64,000 nucleotides of DNA from CBDCUW01 sp965222745 (GCA_965222745.1 CBDCUW010000002.1:1-64000), one strand, 5' to 3'; shown: positions 47,110 through 56,361, numbered from the stretch's first letter. Numbers and translations: made by a program. The notes: a model not told the origin generated them from the sequence alone.

Positions 47110-47379
47110 TCAATATTCACTTGGCAGAAGAATCGTTGTCGAAGAACGATCTGCTTCGGTGATGATCCAAAACACAACGCCGTTGGCTGACTCGTAGACG
47201 GACATCAGCCGTGCTTCGTTCTTCAACGCCCATTCGTTTTGGGCTCTATCGTCCTTAGAGACATTTCCCCAATCTCCTTGCACGTGGCGGTTCAGTGCCG
47301 TCTCCACTTCTGCCATTGGGATCTCTGCTTGGGCACCGGGTGTAATACCGAGTTGACCCGGATCAAACTTCATTGCCAT
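47110..47379 (-). CDS. Mobile-element-associated small protein (89 aa)
   Basis: MAMKFDPGQLGITPGAQAEI, then HVQGDWGNVSKDDRAQNEWAL, and RLMSVYESANGVVFWIITEADRSSTTILLPSEY. This is a pattern I know from uncharacterised proteins on plasmids and integrative elements, so its presence supports the mobile nature of the region. No function known. ATG 47379 gives the usual N-terminus. Confidence 0.75.
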   Translation of the reverse strand: MAMKFDPGQLGITPGAQAEIPMAEVETALNRHVQGDWGNVSKDDRAQNEWALKNEARLMSVYESANGVVFWIITEADRSSTTILLPSEY

Positions 47380-47866
47380 GTTAAAACCTCATCGGTCGAA
47401 ACCAAATCACGACTGAAGGCCATTAACACAGCAGCCAATGGAAGTCACATTTGCATGTCACGAATTGCGACAGCGGCAACATGAAAATCGCGGAACAATT
47501 TTGAGTGCGCGACGGTTGCTTCGTTCCCTTCATCCGCATGGCCCTCACCAACGGGCGAAGCGAGTAGGGACTGCGGAGGAAGGGGCGCGTGGAGACACGG
47601 ATTGCTTTGTTTAGCTGATTCTGGTGGCCCTCCCCAAGAGATTTGGCGGCAAAGCCGGTCCGCTTTGCGAAGACGCCATGATGACGAGGCGCGAAGTGCA
47701 CTGGTGAGCATGGCGGCGAAGCATCTGTGGCATTCAGGCGAGGAGATTCTCTCGCGAGAACGTGGCTGGCTTCGAAGTGGAAGCGAGAGTAACTACTCGC
47801 CGTCGTTTGTGGCAAATTTCAAAATGAGCAATCGCCGCCAGCTAATGCGTTGGACTTACATTGCAG
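47380..47866. other. Intergenic region, no gene seen
   Basis: Lies between the 3' end of the coupling-protein operon and the promoter of the small gene at 47110. Frames on both strands are short and compositionally poor. No hairpin or repeat family was recognised. Confidence 0.4.
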
Positions 47867-50866
47867 TTACGTGTCCGCCGATTCAGCTTGCGATTCGTAT
47901 TCTTCGAAAACGCCTTTCAGCATCTCCTCAAATTCTCGCGACCACGCTTCCCGCTTGCGGTCGATTTCCTCTGGTTCCTGCTCTCCATACACTCCATGTC
48001 CTTCATCCAACTGGTAAGGTTCGAGTTCAGGCCAAGGTTCATCTTGGCTGCGGTGATCGTACAGTTCTCTGTCGATCGGCCAGGAGGCTCGAACCCGCAC
48101 TGGTAAACCTCCGAATTGCGTATAGCCGCTTCCGCGACTCACTTGGAGAAAGAAATCGAGTGGATGGTCGTTCACTGACAGGATATCTGTCGTTGAGAGC
48201 CTCGGTTTTACAAACTCCTGCATGTGCCCAAGGCCGCCCGACGAACTATCGCTGACATCAGTAATCTCGCGGCTAATGGCTTCGACAATTTCTTCCCCGG
48301 AAAGATTTTGCAGCGTTCGCATTTCAATTGGGTCACTGACCGAAAAGATCATCTTGGCACGGGTGTTGGTGTTTACCGTTGGCCGAAGATCACCTGATGG
48401 CGTTTGCAAATCCGCTGCGGTTTGGTTGGCAAGAATGACACCGATTCCAAAGCTTCTTGCTTGTTCCAAAATGATTTTGAAATTCTCACCAGCGATCCGC
48501 TGAAACTCATCGATCACAAGGTAACACTGTCGAACTTCGTTTCCTCGGCGTTGACGCTCGATGGCTGATGACAGCAAGGAATAGAGAGCAAGCCTACCGA
48601 TCTCCGTTACACTTACACTTTCGAGAGCCGCCGGTAGCCAGAAGTACACGACTTGCCGATTTTCAAGTACCGACGGCATGTGGATGGCATCGGCAGGGTT
48701 TTTGAGTGGCTGAAACAGGGCAAGCTGTTCGTACTCGGCAAGCATCTGCAACGTCGAGATGACTTCGCCGACGTCCTCGTAGTCTTTTGGCTTGCTCTTC
48801 GCTTTTTCGATGATCACCTGGTAAAGCTCTGCGAATGATCGTGGAGCGGGCTCCGTTTTCAACGCTTCGAGGATCACTGCCCGGTTTTGGCGAGTGAAAT
48901 ACGAACGTCCATAGCCCTCCCCGTGCGAAAGCCCAAGTGATTCAAGAAGAAGTTCGCAAACCTGCGCGAAACTTCTGGTGCCGCTCGTGAGGCTTGTAAA
49001 GGGATTGAAGTAGTGCGAAGAAAAATGTGGTTCGGGAGTAAACCACCGAAACGATCCAGGATTTCGAGCTTCTGCCTCGGCACGTACCGTGTGAAAGAGG
49101 GCCGGGTCACCCTTGAGATCGATGACGACGATCGGAGGAGCAGGCGTTTCAAAACGTTGGTTCAAATGCTCAAGAATTGGTGGCAGACCTTTTGCCCGAT
49201 AATCGCAGCTTGGGCAGAGGACTGAATCTGAATCGTTTGTGTGAATCGAAACACTAAACGGCTCGAAACAAGCTTGACACAAGATTTGGCAGTACTCGCC
49301 ATCGATTGTGGCGTGTTCGCGTTTTCTCCGGCGACGACCGACGGCGGCTTCTGGCTGAACGTAGTTTGCACCATCAGTGTGTCCACGAATCAACTGGAGA
49401 AGGATTGGCATCAGACCAAGGCTCGTCTTTCCCGACCCTGATTCGCCGGTGACATGAAGGTGTTCAGAGAGAATTACTCGATCTAGTAAGACTGGATGTG
49501 TTGCACTCGGCTCAATACCAAGAAACAGGTGATTCCTCTCGTCAATGTAAGTGTCGAGGATTGGGTCGCGAGCGTACTGAGGTGAGTCTCTTATGCGATC
49601 GACATGCCACTGCCACACTGTGCGTTGGTCGTTTCGCATTGACTCAACTTGCTCCTTGCGTGCCTGAAGCCGCTGGGTGCTATCGAGAAAAAACTCGATC
49701 AAGAATAACGCCGACAACGCCACCGACAGCAGAACTGAGACGGGGAAGTGCCAAACATAGGAAAACTCTCCATTCGCAATTGCTTGCATTGATGCTAGCG
49801 ACCAACCGTGCGACATGCTGTTGGCAACTGCCTGCAATTCGGCCTGATAAGTTGCGTGTCCAAGCCGCCAATCCCATGGGCAGCTGCCCTCAAGTGCGAC
49901 AGCAAAAGTTGTGGCAACCAAAACGGCCCCGGTACAAAGCTCAATATGACTGAAGCGATGGGGCGTTTCCGGGTGCCAAATTCCCGGAGCTTTTGACGAG
50001 ACCTTTCCGTAAAGCGCGTTGACTCCGAGCACTTCGAGGAATTGGAAGTATGTCTCACGAATCTTCCGTGGGGAAGACTTGTCTGACAGTGACATGAACA
50101 CCCCAGCCAGAACTGCTACGAACGAACCAACGATCGCGAGGGTAAACGAAAGGAACGGAACAATGATCGCAATCAGCAAAGTGGCAAACGTAGCGGGTCG
50201 CCAGAGTTCGTTTTTTCGACTCCATTTCCAGCTAGCCCAGAGTTGACGACGCTGAAACGGTGTGAGATGCGGCGCGGCAAGTAGCCACTCCTCATAAAAC
50301 TTGGTCATTCGGCTATCAAGCAGCCAAAGACCAGCAAGTGTCAAGGCAGCGAGGATGCAGCCGGCAAGAAATCGAAACTCGAAAAGGAAAAAGATCGCCC
50401 CGAATATCATTCCGACCAAAACCGGAAGCGTCACGAGCAAAATCAGTCGCTGAAACGTCAACCTTCCTGTCACGGCAAGCATCCCGACGACCACATATCC
50501 CAGGATCGCCGGTACGATCACGCCGTACTGCAATACAAGCGGTCTGACAAATGGGTATCCGGCTCCAAGAACCAACGCCACAAATGTCGTTACGCAAAGG
50601 ATCGAAACGAGCCATCGCGACGCGTATTCACTACGAGCTTCCAGCGGAATGGTTTCTTCACGAAACGCCAACTCCATGTACGCCATTTCTCCCTGTGGAG
50701 GCAGACGCTCATGGTTGATGTCGCTTCCATAGGGCCTTGCATATCGAATTGGATAGCGGATGATTCGTCGGGGGCCAACTTTTTCAAGCGAGTTGGTATC
50801 GGAATTGAATGTATATCCGGCTACCGAGCTTGAGTCTTGTGGTGTTGAAAAGTGTTCAGGCGTCAT
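47867..50866 (-). CDS. VirD4/TraD-type conjugative coupling ATPase with embedded zinc ribbon
   Basis: 999 residues. The N-terminal 400 hold several hydrophobic segments (about 85-170, 220-260, 310-330, 370-390). The motor domain has Walker A GESGSGKT (474-481), VVIDLKGD, and Walker B CYLVIDEFQR, with the later QTAADL and GSGYTQFGGLPVRVR blocks of the T4SS coupling-protein/FtsK superfamily. Between Walker A and the next strand is a zinc ribbon (C526, C530, C533, C551, C554), unusual for this family. It would pump DNA or dock relaxosome to a transfer channel. It is last in an operon with two winged-helix proteins, overlapping the middle one by ATGA. No relaxase or T4SS genes are in the window. 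Confidence 0.83.
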   Translation of the reverse strand: MTPEHFSTPQDSSSVAGYTFNSDTNSLEKVGPRRIIRYPIRYARPYGSDINHERLPPQGEMAYMELAFREETIPLEARSEYASRWLVSILCVTTFVALVLGAGYPFVRPLVLQYGVIVPAILGYVVVGMLAVTGRLTFQRLILLVTLPVLVGMIFGAIFFLFEFRFLAGCILAALTLAGLWLLDSRMTKFYEEWLLAAPHLTPFQRRQLWASWKWSRKNELWRPATFATLLIAIIVPFLSFTLAIVGSFVAVLAGVFMSLSDKSSPRKIRETYFQFLEVLGVNALYGKVSSKAPGIWHPETPHRFSHIELCTGAVLVATTFAVALEGSCPWDWRLGHATYQAELQAVANSMSHGWSLASMQAIANGEFSYVWHFPVSVLLSVALSALFLIEFFLDSTQRLQARKEQVESMRNDQRTVWQWHVDRIRDSPQYARDPILDTYIDERNHLFLGIEPSATHPVLLDRVILSEHLHVTGESGSGKTSLGLMPILLQLIRGHTDGANYVQPEAAVGRRRRKREHATIDGEYCQILCQACFEPFSVSIHTNDSDSVLCPSCDYRAKGLPPILEHLNQRFETPAPPIVVIDLKGDPALFHTVRAEAEARNPGSFRWFTPEPHFSSHYFNPFTSLTSGTRSFAQVCELLLESLGLSHGEGYGRSYFTRQNRAVILEALKTEPAPRSFAELYQVIIEKAKSKPKDYEDVGEVISTLQMLAEYEQLALFQPLKNPADAIHMPSVLENRQVVYFWLPAALESVSVTEIGRLALYSLLSSAIERQRRGNEVRQCYLVIDEFQRIAGENFKIILEQARSFGIGVILANQTAADLQTPSGDLRPTVNTNTRAKMIFSVSDPIEMRTLQNLSGEEIVEAISREITDVSDSSSGGLGHMQEFVKPRLSTTDILSVNDHPLDFFLQVSRGSGYTQFGGLPVRVRASWPIDRELYDHRSQDEPWPELEPYQLDEGHGVYGEQEPEEIDRKREAWSREFEEMLKGVFEEYESQAESADT

Positions 50867-51537
50867 AGTTCGCGAAGAGCTTGGGCGAGAGTTTCGTGAC
50901 TTGGGGCAAAGTGGATTTGGATGTCTGCTAGTTCTGAAAGTTCATGCTCGGCGAGAGTTTTTGAAAGCGAGCGTTTGCGAGCAAGAGTGTCGACCAAAAC
51001 AACAAATGCAAACTGACCGGCTGTCATTGGTTTGGCCAAATCTGGACGATCCAGTGCATCATTGATATCACCGCGCAGGCTGCGCAGCAGATTTGTATCT
51101 TCGGTGTCAGCGGTTGCGACGCGAACATGGAGCATCTTGTGGCTATCTCCGTCGCGTTCAATGCACAGGGGCCCGCGTAGGGTTTGCTCGAAACGGTCTT
51201 TGAGTGCCTTTTCTTCAACACGATGACAATTTGCCTTTTCAACGCAGCAGAGCCAAAGAACCCCAAGATGCACATTGAGAGCCTGGGCTGCGTAGGGTTC
51301 TGATCTCCCAACCGGAATGGATCGCTTTCGAGCCTCGGACATCGTCAGCTGGTAATAGCGAATCCGGTTTGGCAGTCCTTCACGGGAATGGATTCGTCCG
51401 GACTTGAGTAATCTTTGAATCACATTTCCCGACGTTCGACCGTCGAAGAAAAGCCGTTCCAGGATTGGCCGCAGGCTGATGCGGTACCGTCCAAGATGCT
51501 CGAGAATCTTTTCGTCTCGGGTATTGGTTCCAGGCAT
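50863..51537 (-). CDS. Winged-helix protein of the coupling-protein operon
   Basis: A 224-residue protein starting at ATG 51537 (MPGTNTRDEKILEHLGRYRI) overlapping the previous stop in TGATG. The N-terminal 60 residues are a winged helix (LRPILERLFFDGRTSGNVIQRLLKSGRIHSREG). The rest has alpha/beta character (MLHVRVATADTED, FAFVVLVDT). The layout resembles replication-relaxation or relaxosome accessory proteins that bind near oriT. It overlaps the coupling ATPase gene by ATGA. Confidence 0.65.
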   Translation of the reverse strand: MPGTNTRDEKILEHLGRYRISLRPILERLFFDGRTSGNVIQRLLKSGRIHSREGLPNRIRYYQLTMSEARKRSIPVGRSEPYAAQALNVHLGVLWLCCVEKANCHRVEEKALKDRFEQTLRGPLCIERDGDSHKMLHVRVATADTEDTNLLRSLRGDINDALDRPDLAKPMTAGQFAFVVLVDTLARKRSLSKTLAEHELSELADIQIHFAPSHETLAQALREL

Positions 51538-52193
51538 CACCAGATCTCGTAACTCATTCCCGATGCCGCACACCAAGAGTGGAAATCGGCGAGTTTCTGC
51601 TTGTCATAGATTCCGCCAATTTCGATCGCGTGGAATCGATCGCCAAAATCAAGTACTGCATCAGGCAGTTTGTCCCCTGGCCTCTTCTGTCGTCGGGCAT
51701 CGAACTCGTCCTCAGAGATCCATCGGCTGGCATCGTCTGGACGGATTTGGCGAAGAGTCAAATAGACGGCGCCAACATGGAGGTCATGCGTCATTTCAAC
51801 CCGTTTGGGCACTCGACCACCGTGGCCACCGAATCGGTTTCCAGCTCGTTTCGACGCTGTCGCCACAAACGTGTGACGATGTGGATTGGGCCATCGATTG
51901 GCCAACTGATAGGCCAGTTTCGCGAAATCAGCAGATTTCTGGCCGTCAGACCAGATGACCAGCGGTTGGGCCAGTTGCAGAACCGGATGGGAAAGCACGG
52001 AGCGGATTTCAATCTCTCCATGTGATTCCAAAAGCCTCATCCGTTTGGTGGCATCGGCGGTCGCATTTTGATTTCCACCCCACCAAGATTCTCCAAGCTG
52101 CTCCATTGACAGCATGCGGACTCTCTGGGAAAGCACCTCAACGATTTCGAGGTCCCTGGATGTCAGCTGGATACGTTTGGATTTGCCATTCAA
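51537..52193 (-). CDS. Replication-relaxation-like winged-helix protein
   Basis: A 218-residue protein, first in the operon. N-terminal winged helix RIQLTSRDLEIVEVLSQRVRML followed by ATKRMRLLESHGEIE. The C-terminal half (HDLHVGAVYLTLRQ, DEFDARRQKRPGDKLPDAVLDFGDRFHAIEIGGIY) carries a D...E-G pattern resembling the replication-relaxation/PD-(D/E)xK-like fold of such proteins; a nuclease role is possible but unproved. Its promoter would be in 52194-52380, beside the hairpin array, a natural place for an origin of transfer. Confidence 0.68.
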   Translation of the reverse strand: MNGKSKRIQLTSRDLEIVEVLSQRVRMLSMEQLGESWWGGNQNATADATKRMRLLESHGEIEIRSVLSHPVLQLAQPLVIWSDGQKSADFAKLAYQLANRWPNPHRHTFVATASKRAGNRFGGHGGRVPKRVEMTHDLHVGAVYLTLRQIRPDDASRWISEDEFDARRQKRPGDKLPDAVLDFGDRFHAIEIGGIYDKQKLADFHSWCAASGMSYEIW

Positions 52194-52380
52194 TTCATTG
52201 CCCCCGCCGGTATTTGATCAAATAATACCTACACCATGAGGTTGGTAGATGGGAATTGTAACAATCGCCGCCAGCCGCGAGCGCCTAACAGGTTTAGCCC
52301 CCACTTCACCGGGCATTTCATCCAAGGCATTGATGAGTTGGCCTATCAGTTGGGTGGATTTAGTGTTTCCGGGCGGCGGC

Positions 52381-52737
52381 CCGGGCCGTTCAGGCCCGGA
52401 CGAGCGAGTTTGCGGCCAAGCAAACTCGCGGCAGTTTGCCGTGCAGGCAAACTGCGTGCTGCTCCCTGCCCTAGCAGGGACAGCACGGTGCCAAGCGGCC
52501 TAGCTTGGCACGGAGGCACCGTCGCAGGTGCCGCAATTCTTCTGCTCCCCTAGAGCAGGAGAATTGCAGAAGAAAAAGAGGGATTGGGTTTGCCGCTGCA
52601 AGCGGCGTGACAACGCAGTTGGCACGGTGCTTGCGGCAAGCCCAAGTCATGAAAAGGGGGAGGCGGGGGCGATATTCCAAGTACGAGAGTACTGGGAAAT
52701 CGCGAATGCTGGGCAATCTTCCGCGAAGCGGAAATTG
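52381..52737. repeat. Array of back-to-back perfect hairpins
   Basis: Seven stem-loops follow each other with 0-4 bp between them: 52381-52399 (7 bp), 52404-52429 (10 bp, loop GGCCAA), 52431-52455 (10 bp, loop GTGCA), 52456-52486 (6+6 bp), 52488-52511 (9 bp, loop GGCCTA), 52515-52532 (6 bp), 52533-52567 (15 bp, one G-T). Then 52584-52645 (13 bp), 52680-52693 (loop GAGA) and 52714-52737 (TTCCGC-GAA-GCGGAA). The arms differ in sequence, so they are not copies of one repeat. Candidate oriT, single-strand origin or structured leader. Confidence 0.85.
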
Positions 52738-52797
52738 CGCGCCGGCAAAAAGATGCAGCCCAAGCAATGCCCGGACTACACCAGCCGAGTTCGTTTC

Positions 52798-53076
52798 TCA
52801 GCGTTTGACTAGATCATTTTGATGACGGCAAAGCAGCTCAATCAAATCCTCAAAATCTGATGGATAAAGGTGCTTGGATAGCCACAGTCTTTTTCCATTG
52901 GTTAGCCACCGTGCGATGGAAATGGTCCGGTATGTCTTGCCCCAACGAGACTTCCGTTTCCAGACCTGGACGACGACCGAGCCGAGTTGATATTGCTTGG
53001 CTGGTTTATCAACGATGACAATTCTCTTTGATGGCCTGAGCCCCCATCGAGCTTTCTTCCGATTAAGCATGAACAT
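52798..53076 (-). CDS. Small basic hypothetical protein (92 aa)
   Basis: Starts at ATG 53076 (MFMLNRKKARWGLRPSKRI) with GGAGGTG upstream; the longer frame to 53301 is a shadow inside the methyltransferase. Basic, beta-rich (VVVQVWKRKSRWGKTYRTISIARW), ending LIELLCRHQNDLVKR. It is 13 bp downstream of the methyltransferase stop, so co-transcribed. Basic charge suggests nucleic-acid binding; function unknown. Confidence 0.65.
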   Translation of the reverse strand: MFMLNRKKARWGLRPSKRIVIVDKPAKQYQLGSVVVQVWKRKSRWGKTYRTISIARWLTNGKRLWLSKHLYPSDFEDLIELLCRHQNDLVKR

Positions 53077-53089
53077 AGCTTCACCTCCC

Positions 53090-53827
53090 CTACTGACGAG
53101 GTTTAGGCTGGTTGCTGCGTTGCAAGACCAGGCAAACATCGTGAACGCGCGGGATGAAGCTTCCGCTGTATCTTTTTCTCGCCGATGACGACTCGTGTCC
53201 GAATCGAATGATTTCAGGGCTGGCAAGCCATAAGCCGAGGCTCTTTGCAACCCAGAGTGTCCAGAAAGGAAGCCCCAGATACTTGCCGCGGTACTTGCCA
53301 TCTCCCATCAGCAATGCGATTTCGCCACGGTCGCACAATACCGACATGCAATTTCCTAGAACGTCGCGGATGCGTTCCAGAAACACCTGCAAGGTCGGAG
53401 CGTTTGAAAGACACTTCGGACTATCGCTGTATCGAATCATTTTCCAATACGGCGGGTGAAGCCAAACAAAATCATACTTTCCAAGTCCGGCGAATTGCTC
53501 TTTATTGGTCGCGTCGAATCCCTGGATGAGGTCGTGCGAATCGCATTCGATTTCTAACTCAGAGCAAACGTCACGACATGTTCCGCTTCCACACATTGGG
53601 TCAAGAACACGATCCGGTCTGAAGAAACGCAACAAGTCCCTAATCAGCAATCCGGAGCAGTTTCCCGGATACTTTGGATCTCCGTATTGCCCACGACCTT
53701 CCCAACCGTGAACGCTCGTCAAATCTGGAATAGGGCTGCTGGTTATTGGCGTCTTTGGCAGACGTACGTAGTCCGGACGTCGAGTTTTGCGAGGATTCTC
53801 TCCCGCTATTATTCGTGTTTTATTCAT
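53090..53827 (-). CDS. DNA methyltransferase (short)
   Basis: 245 residues. Motif I: VLDPMCGSGTCRDVC; motif IV: FVWLHPPYWKMI. This is a small amino-methyltransferase of the kind carried by phages and plasmids to protect their DNA from host restriction. ATG 53827 has GGAGAAAAGCC upstream. The stop is followed by the ribosome site of the next gene. A hairpin block lies immediately upstream (53872-54081). No matching nuclease is nearby, supporting an anti-restriction role. Confidence 0.85.
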   Translation of the reverse strand: MNKTRIIAGENPRKTRRPDYVRLPKTPITSSPIPDLTSVHGWEGRGQYGDPKYPGNCSGLLIRDLLRFFRPDRVLDPMCGSGTCRDVCSELEIECDSHDLIQGFDATNKEQFAGLGKYDFVWLHPPYWKMIRYSDSPKCLSNAPTLQVFLERIRDVLGNCMSVLCDRGEIALLMGDGKYRGKYLGLPFWTLWVAKSLGLWLASPEIIRFGHESSSARKRYSGSFIPRVHDVCLVLQRSNQPKPRQ

Positions 53828-53871
53828 GGCTTTTCTCCTATCAGTGCGTTCGCCCCACCCGCGTCAGCACA

Positions 53872-54081
53872 TTCCTTCGGAGTGAGGGGAACGAGTTTTT
53901 CTTCGCTCCTGCTGAGAAAGGCTCGTTCCCCTCACTCCGAAGGAAAAACAGAGACAGCATCGGGCGCAGCCCGATTCAAAAAGGGGAAGGCCGAGCCTTG
54001 GGGAGGCCGATGGAGGGGAGCATCTCCTGACTGCGAGAGCAGTCGGGAATGCGCTGGGAGCATTTTCCGCGAAGCGGAAAT
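53872..54081. repeat. Hairpin block upstream of the methyltransferase
   Basis: A 24-bp perfect inverted repeat (53872-53895 with 53922-53945; arm begins TTCCTTCGGAGTGAGG) with a 26-nt loop, then ATCGGGC-GCA-GCCCGAT (53959-53975), GACTGC-GAGA-GCAGTC (54029-54044) and a TTCCGC-GAA-GCGGAA stem (54061-54081). No protein frame is credible here. It would form the leader of the methyltransferase gene. Confidence 0.85.
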
Positions 54082-54136
54082 GCGCGGCGCGGACTTTAGT
54101 TATCTATCGCCAGAATCAAGAGCCCTGATTCATCGG

Positions 54137-54277
54137 TTAAGGGCCCGGTTCCTCGATTCCGAAGAAGGCGTTGATCGCTTCGGTAACCAGTTGGGCTTTC
54201 GATACGCCCCACTGCTTTGATTTTTCTTCTAGAAGCTGCCAGCACTCAAGTGTGATTTCTTCGTTTTTTGCATCCAT
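54137..54277 (-). CDS. Very small protein (46 aa), possibly ribbon-helix-helix
   Basis: ATG 54277: MDAKNEEITLECWQLLEEKS, then KQWGVSKAQLVTEAINAFFG and IEEPGP. WGVSKAQLVTEAI resembles the helix pair of CopG/RHH-type DNA-binding proteins, which lie downstream of a short strand as here. It follows ArdC by 48 bp. It is too short for standard gene callers. Confidence 0.55.
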   Translation of the reverse strand: MDAKNEEITLECWQLLEEKSKQWGVSKAQLVTEAINAFFGIEEPGP

Positions 54278-54325
54278 GCTCCAACGGTACCACGTCATCG
54301 TGCTGAAAGTCAAAATGGAGCCGAG

Positions 54326-55243
54326 CTACGATGGTTGCAGCTGGTGCAAGTACTCAGCAGCCTTGGAAGCCATGCTTGCAGCAGTAAAAATGGCACGCTT
54401 GTCGGCTTTGAGAATCTGCAACCAATTGCCGATGTAGTCGGCGTGGTCGGTGCGAACTTCGGCAGTGATCCCAAGATCGGCACAAAGAAAAGCTGCTCCC
54501 AGTTCTGCGACGAGTTCCTCCATCGCGTAGCCCTCATCTCCCCACTTCTTGCGGCCAAGATCCCGATCAAGCCGTCTTGAGTGTTTTGTCCAGTGAACCA
54601 GTTCGTGAACCAGTGTCGCCGCATGGCTCTCAGCATCACGAAAGGTCTCGATGCGGGGCACTCGGACAAAATCACCTGCTTGGACATAACAGGCTCTGTT
54701 TCCTCCGATGCGAATATCAGCACCGGTGTGGCTCACGAACTGCTCGGCGGCTGCGATCGGTTCGATCTGTTTGATTGGCTCTTGCTTGAGCCGGTAGAAG
54801 TGCTCTGGCAGGCCCTCGCACTGTTCAGCGTTAAAGACGGTGTATTGCTTTAGAAACGGGATTTCGCATTCAGATTCTTCCCCGCTGTCGTCTTCAACGG
54901 TCTTCTTGAAAGTCGACGCGTAAACGACGGGAGAGCCCTTTTCTCCCTTCCGAACGTGTCCGCCAAGCTGCCTCGCCTGCTGAAACGTGAGCCAAATCGG
55001 GCAAGCGAATCCCGCTTCTTCAGCAGAAGCCCAGAGCATCAGAATATTGATCCCGTGATAGGGCTCTTCATTGTGTCGAAGTGGTCGAGTGATCCTGCCG
55101 GCAGCATGCTCAGCGTTCCAAGGCTTGAGCCATGGACGAACCCCTTGTTCAAGTTGAGAGATGATGGAATCGGTAACGCTCTGGTAGATGTCTTTGCGTG
55201 ACTTCTTGTTGTAGCGGCGTTTGCTTGTTGCTGTGGTGGACAT
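54326..55243 (-). CDS. ardC: ArdC-type antirestriction protein
   Basis: 305 residues. The N-terminal ssDNA-binding part has the family signature: KDIYQSVTDSIISQLEQGVRPWLKPW, YHGINILMLWASA, WLTFQQARQLGGHVRKGEKG. The C-terminal zincin metalloprotease domain has HELVHWTKH (213-221) and the third-ligand region YAMEELVAELGAAFL. ArdC of plasmid pSa protects incoming ssDNA from host restriction. ATG 55243 is chosen over a start five residues earlier. The gene is on the same strand as the methyltransferase and directly downstream of a hairpin block. Confidence 0.9.
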   Translation of the reverse strand: MSTTATSKRRYNKKSRKDIYQSVTDSIISQLEQGVRPWLKPWNAEHAAGRITRPLRHNEEPYHGINILMLWASAEEAGFACPIWLTFQQARQLGGHVRKGEKGSPVVYASTFKKTVEDDSGEESECEIPFLKQYTVFNAEQCEGLPEHFYRLKQEPIKQIEPIAAAEQFVSHTGADIRIGGNRACYVQAGDFVRVPRIETFRDAESHAATLVHELVHWTKHSRRLDRDLGRKKWGDEGYAMEELVAELGAAFLCADLGITAEVRTDHADYIGNWLQILKADKRAIFTAASMASKAAEYLHQLQPS

Positions 55244-55300
55244 TGATCGTACTCCCATTCGACGTTGAAGAAATCTGCTCTTGCTCTTTTGTTGGAAAGA

Positions 55301-55620
55301 GCCCCGCGCTCTTTTTTGAGCAGCGGGGCCAAAAGCCCGAAGACTTCGGGGGAAGTGCAGTCAAGGCCGACTGAAGTGGAGGGGCACCCGGTCTGCACAA
55401 GTGAGCGCAGCGAGCGCGGAAGATTGGGGAGGCAGCCACAAAGTCGCTTGGCCTGAGCCTTGACGGCACTGGGGGTGTCCCCCTCGTGATAAATGATGAG
55501 CCGAAGGCTTCGACTTTAAGCCGAAGGCGCTGCACCAGTGGGCGACAGGGGGCGAAGCCGTAGCGATTGCTACCGAGCGTTTAGCGGAGCCCGAAAGCAC
55601 ACGGTCGGCGCATGCCGAGG
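55301..55620. repeat. Hairpin block upstream of ardC
   Basis: GCCCCGC / GCGGGGC with inner GCTC/GAGC (55301-55329), CCCGAA-GAC-TTCGGG (55336-55350), CAGTC/GACTG, GGGGG-TGT-CCCCC, and GCCGAAGGC-type repeats further on. Frames here are short and shadow-like. It separates ardC from the rightward helix-turn-helix gene at 55741 and should hold both promoters. Confidence 0.75.
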
Positions 55621-55740
55621 TGCCAAAATTGTTTTTTATTCTGCTGCAAAAAGGTAAGTACATCCAAAGGAAGCAAAGACTTTCAAAAGCAAAGACCAGC
55701 GCTATACTCGTAGCGTCTTACTCTCAATCAAGGGGAATGC

Positions 55741-56139
55741 ATGGTCTCGCAACAACTCGGCCTGTTCGGCGATCTCCCCTCTTCCGAAACAAACGGAAGG
55801 AAGAGACTTCGCGCCGAGAACCGACGGCAGCACGATCGGGAATTGGTCAACGAAGTGGTGATGCTGCAAAACCACATCAAGGAACTCGAGCAAACCATCG
55901 TTGAACTTCGCGACTTGTTGGTTAGTCAGAAGACGATCAAAGAGAGTTACGACACCAAGGAAGTCGCCAAGATTCTTGGCCGCAAACCGTATACGGTGAG
56001 AGAATGGTGCCGGCTAAAGCGGATCAACGCGTACAAGGCTATGTGCGGACGCGGCTGCGAAGAGGAATGGCGAGTCAGCCACGACGAGCTGGTGAGAATT
56101 CAAAACGAGGGATTGCTGCCGATACCAGAAAGATACTGA
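55741..56139 (+). CDS. Coiled-coil and MerR/excisionase-like HTH protein
   Basis: 132 residues, ATG 55741 preceded by AAGGGG. After a polar N-terminus a coiled coil runs over NEVVMLQNHIKELEQTIVELRDLLV, then a MerR-type helix-turn-helix (YDTKEVAKILGRKPYTVREWCRLKRINAYK) and WRVSHDELVRIQNEGLL, the pattern of excisionase/HTH_17 proteins. Likely a transcription regulator or recombination directionality factor. It is divergent from ardC. Confidence 0.78.
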   Translation: MVSQQLGLFGDLPSSETNGRKRLRAENRRQHDRELVNEVVMLQNHIKELEQTIVELRDLLVSQKTIKESYDTKEVAKILGRKPYTVREWCRLKRINAYKAMCGRGCEEEWRVSHDELVRIQNEGLLPIPERY

Positions 56140-56361
56140 TAGACAAGAGTTCGTTCTTTGCTTACGAAGTACTCGTTCAGTTTTACGCACGGAAAGCCGC
56201 CGGAATGGAACCGAAATGTGAATCTCCTGATTGCGACGCAATCGGGAATTCATCGGTTCCGTGGAGGCGGCCTCGCGAGCCAATCTCCCAGAAGCTCTGC
56301 TCAGGGGAATTGGCGAGCGACAGGCTAACAGTCTCGCAAGGCGAGTCCTTTCGCCGCGGAA

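Noticed and set aside
47867..50866. FtsK-type chromosome translocase
   Set aside because: No gamma domain or FtsK-like C-terminus; the operon with winged-helix proteins and the domain layout fit a conjugative coupling protein better.
52381..52737. CRISPR array
   Set aside because: The hairpins have different sequences and lengths and no constant repeat with spacers; no cas gene is present.
52236..54220. Several 80-180-residue frames across the hairpin blocks on the plus strand
   Set aside because: They run through inverted repeats, carry no recognisable domain, and oppose well supported minus-strand genes.
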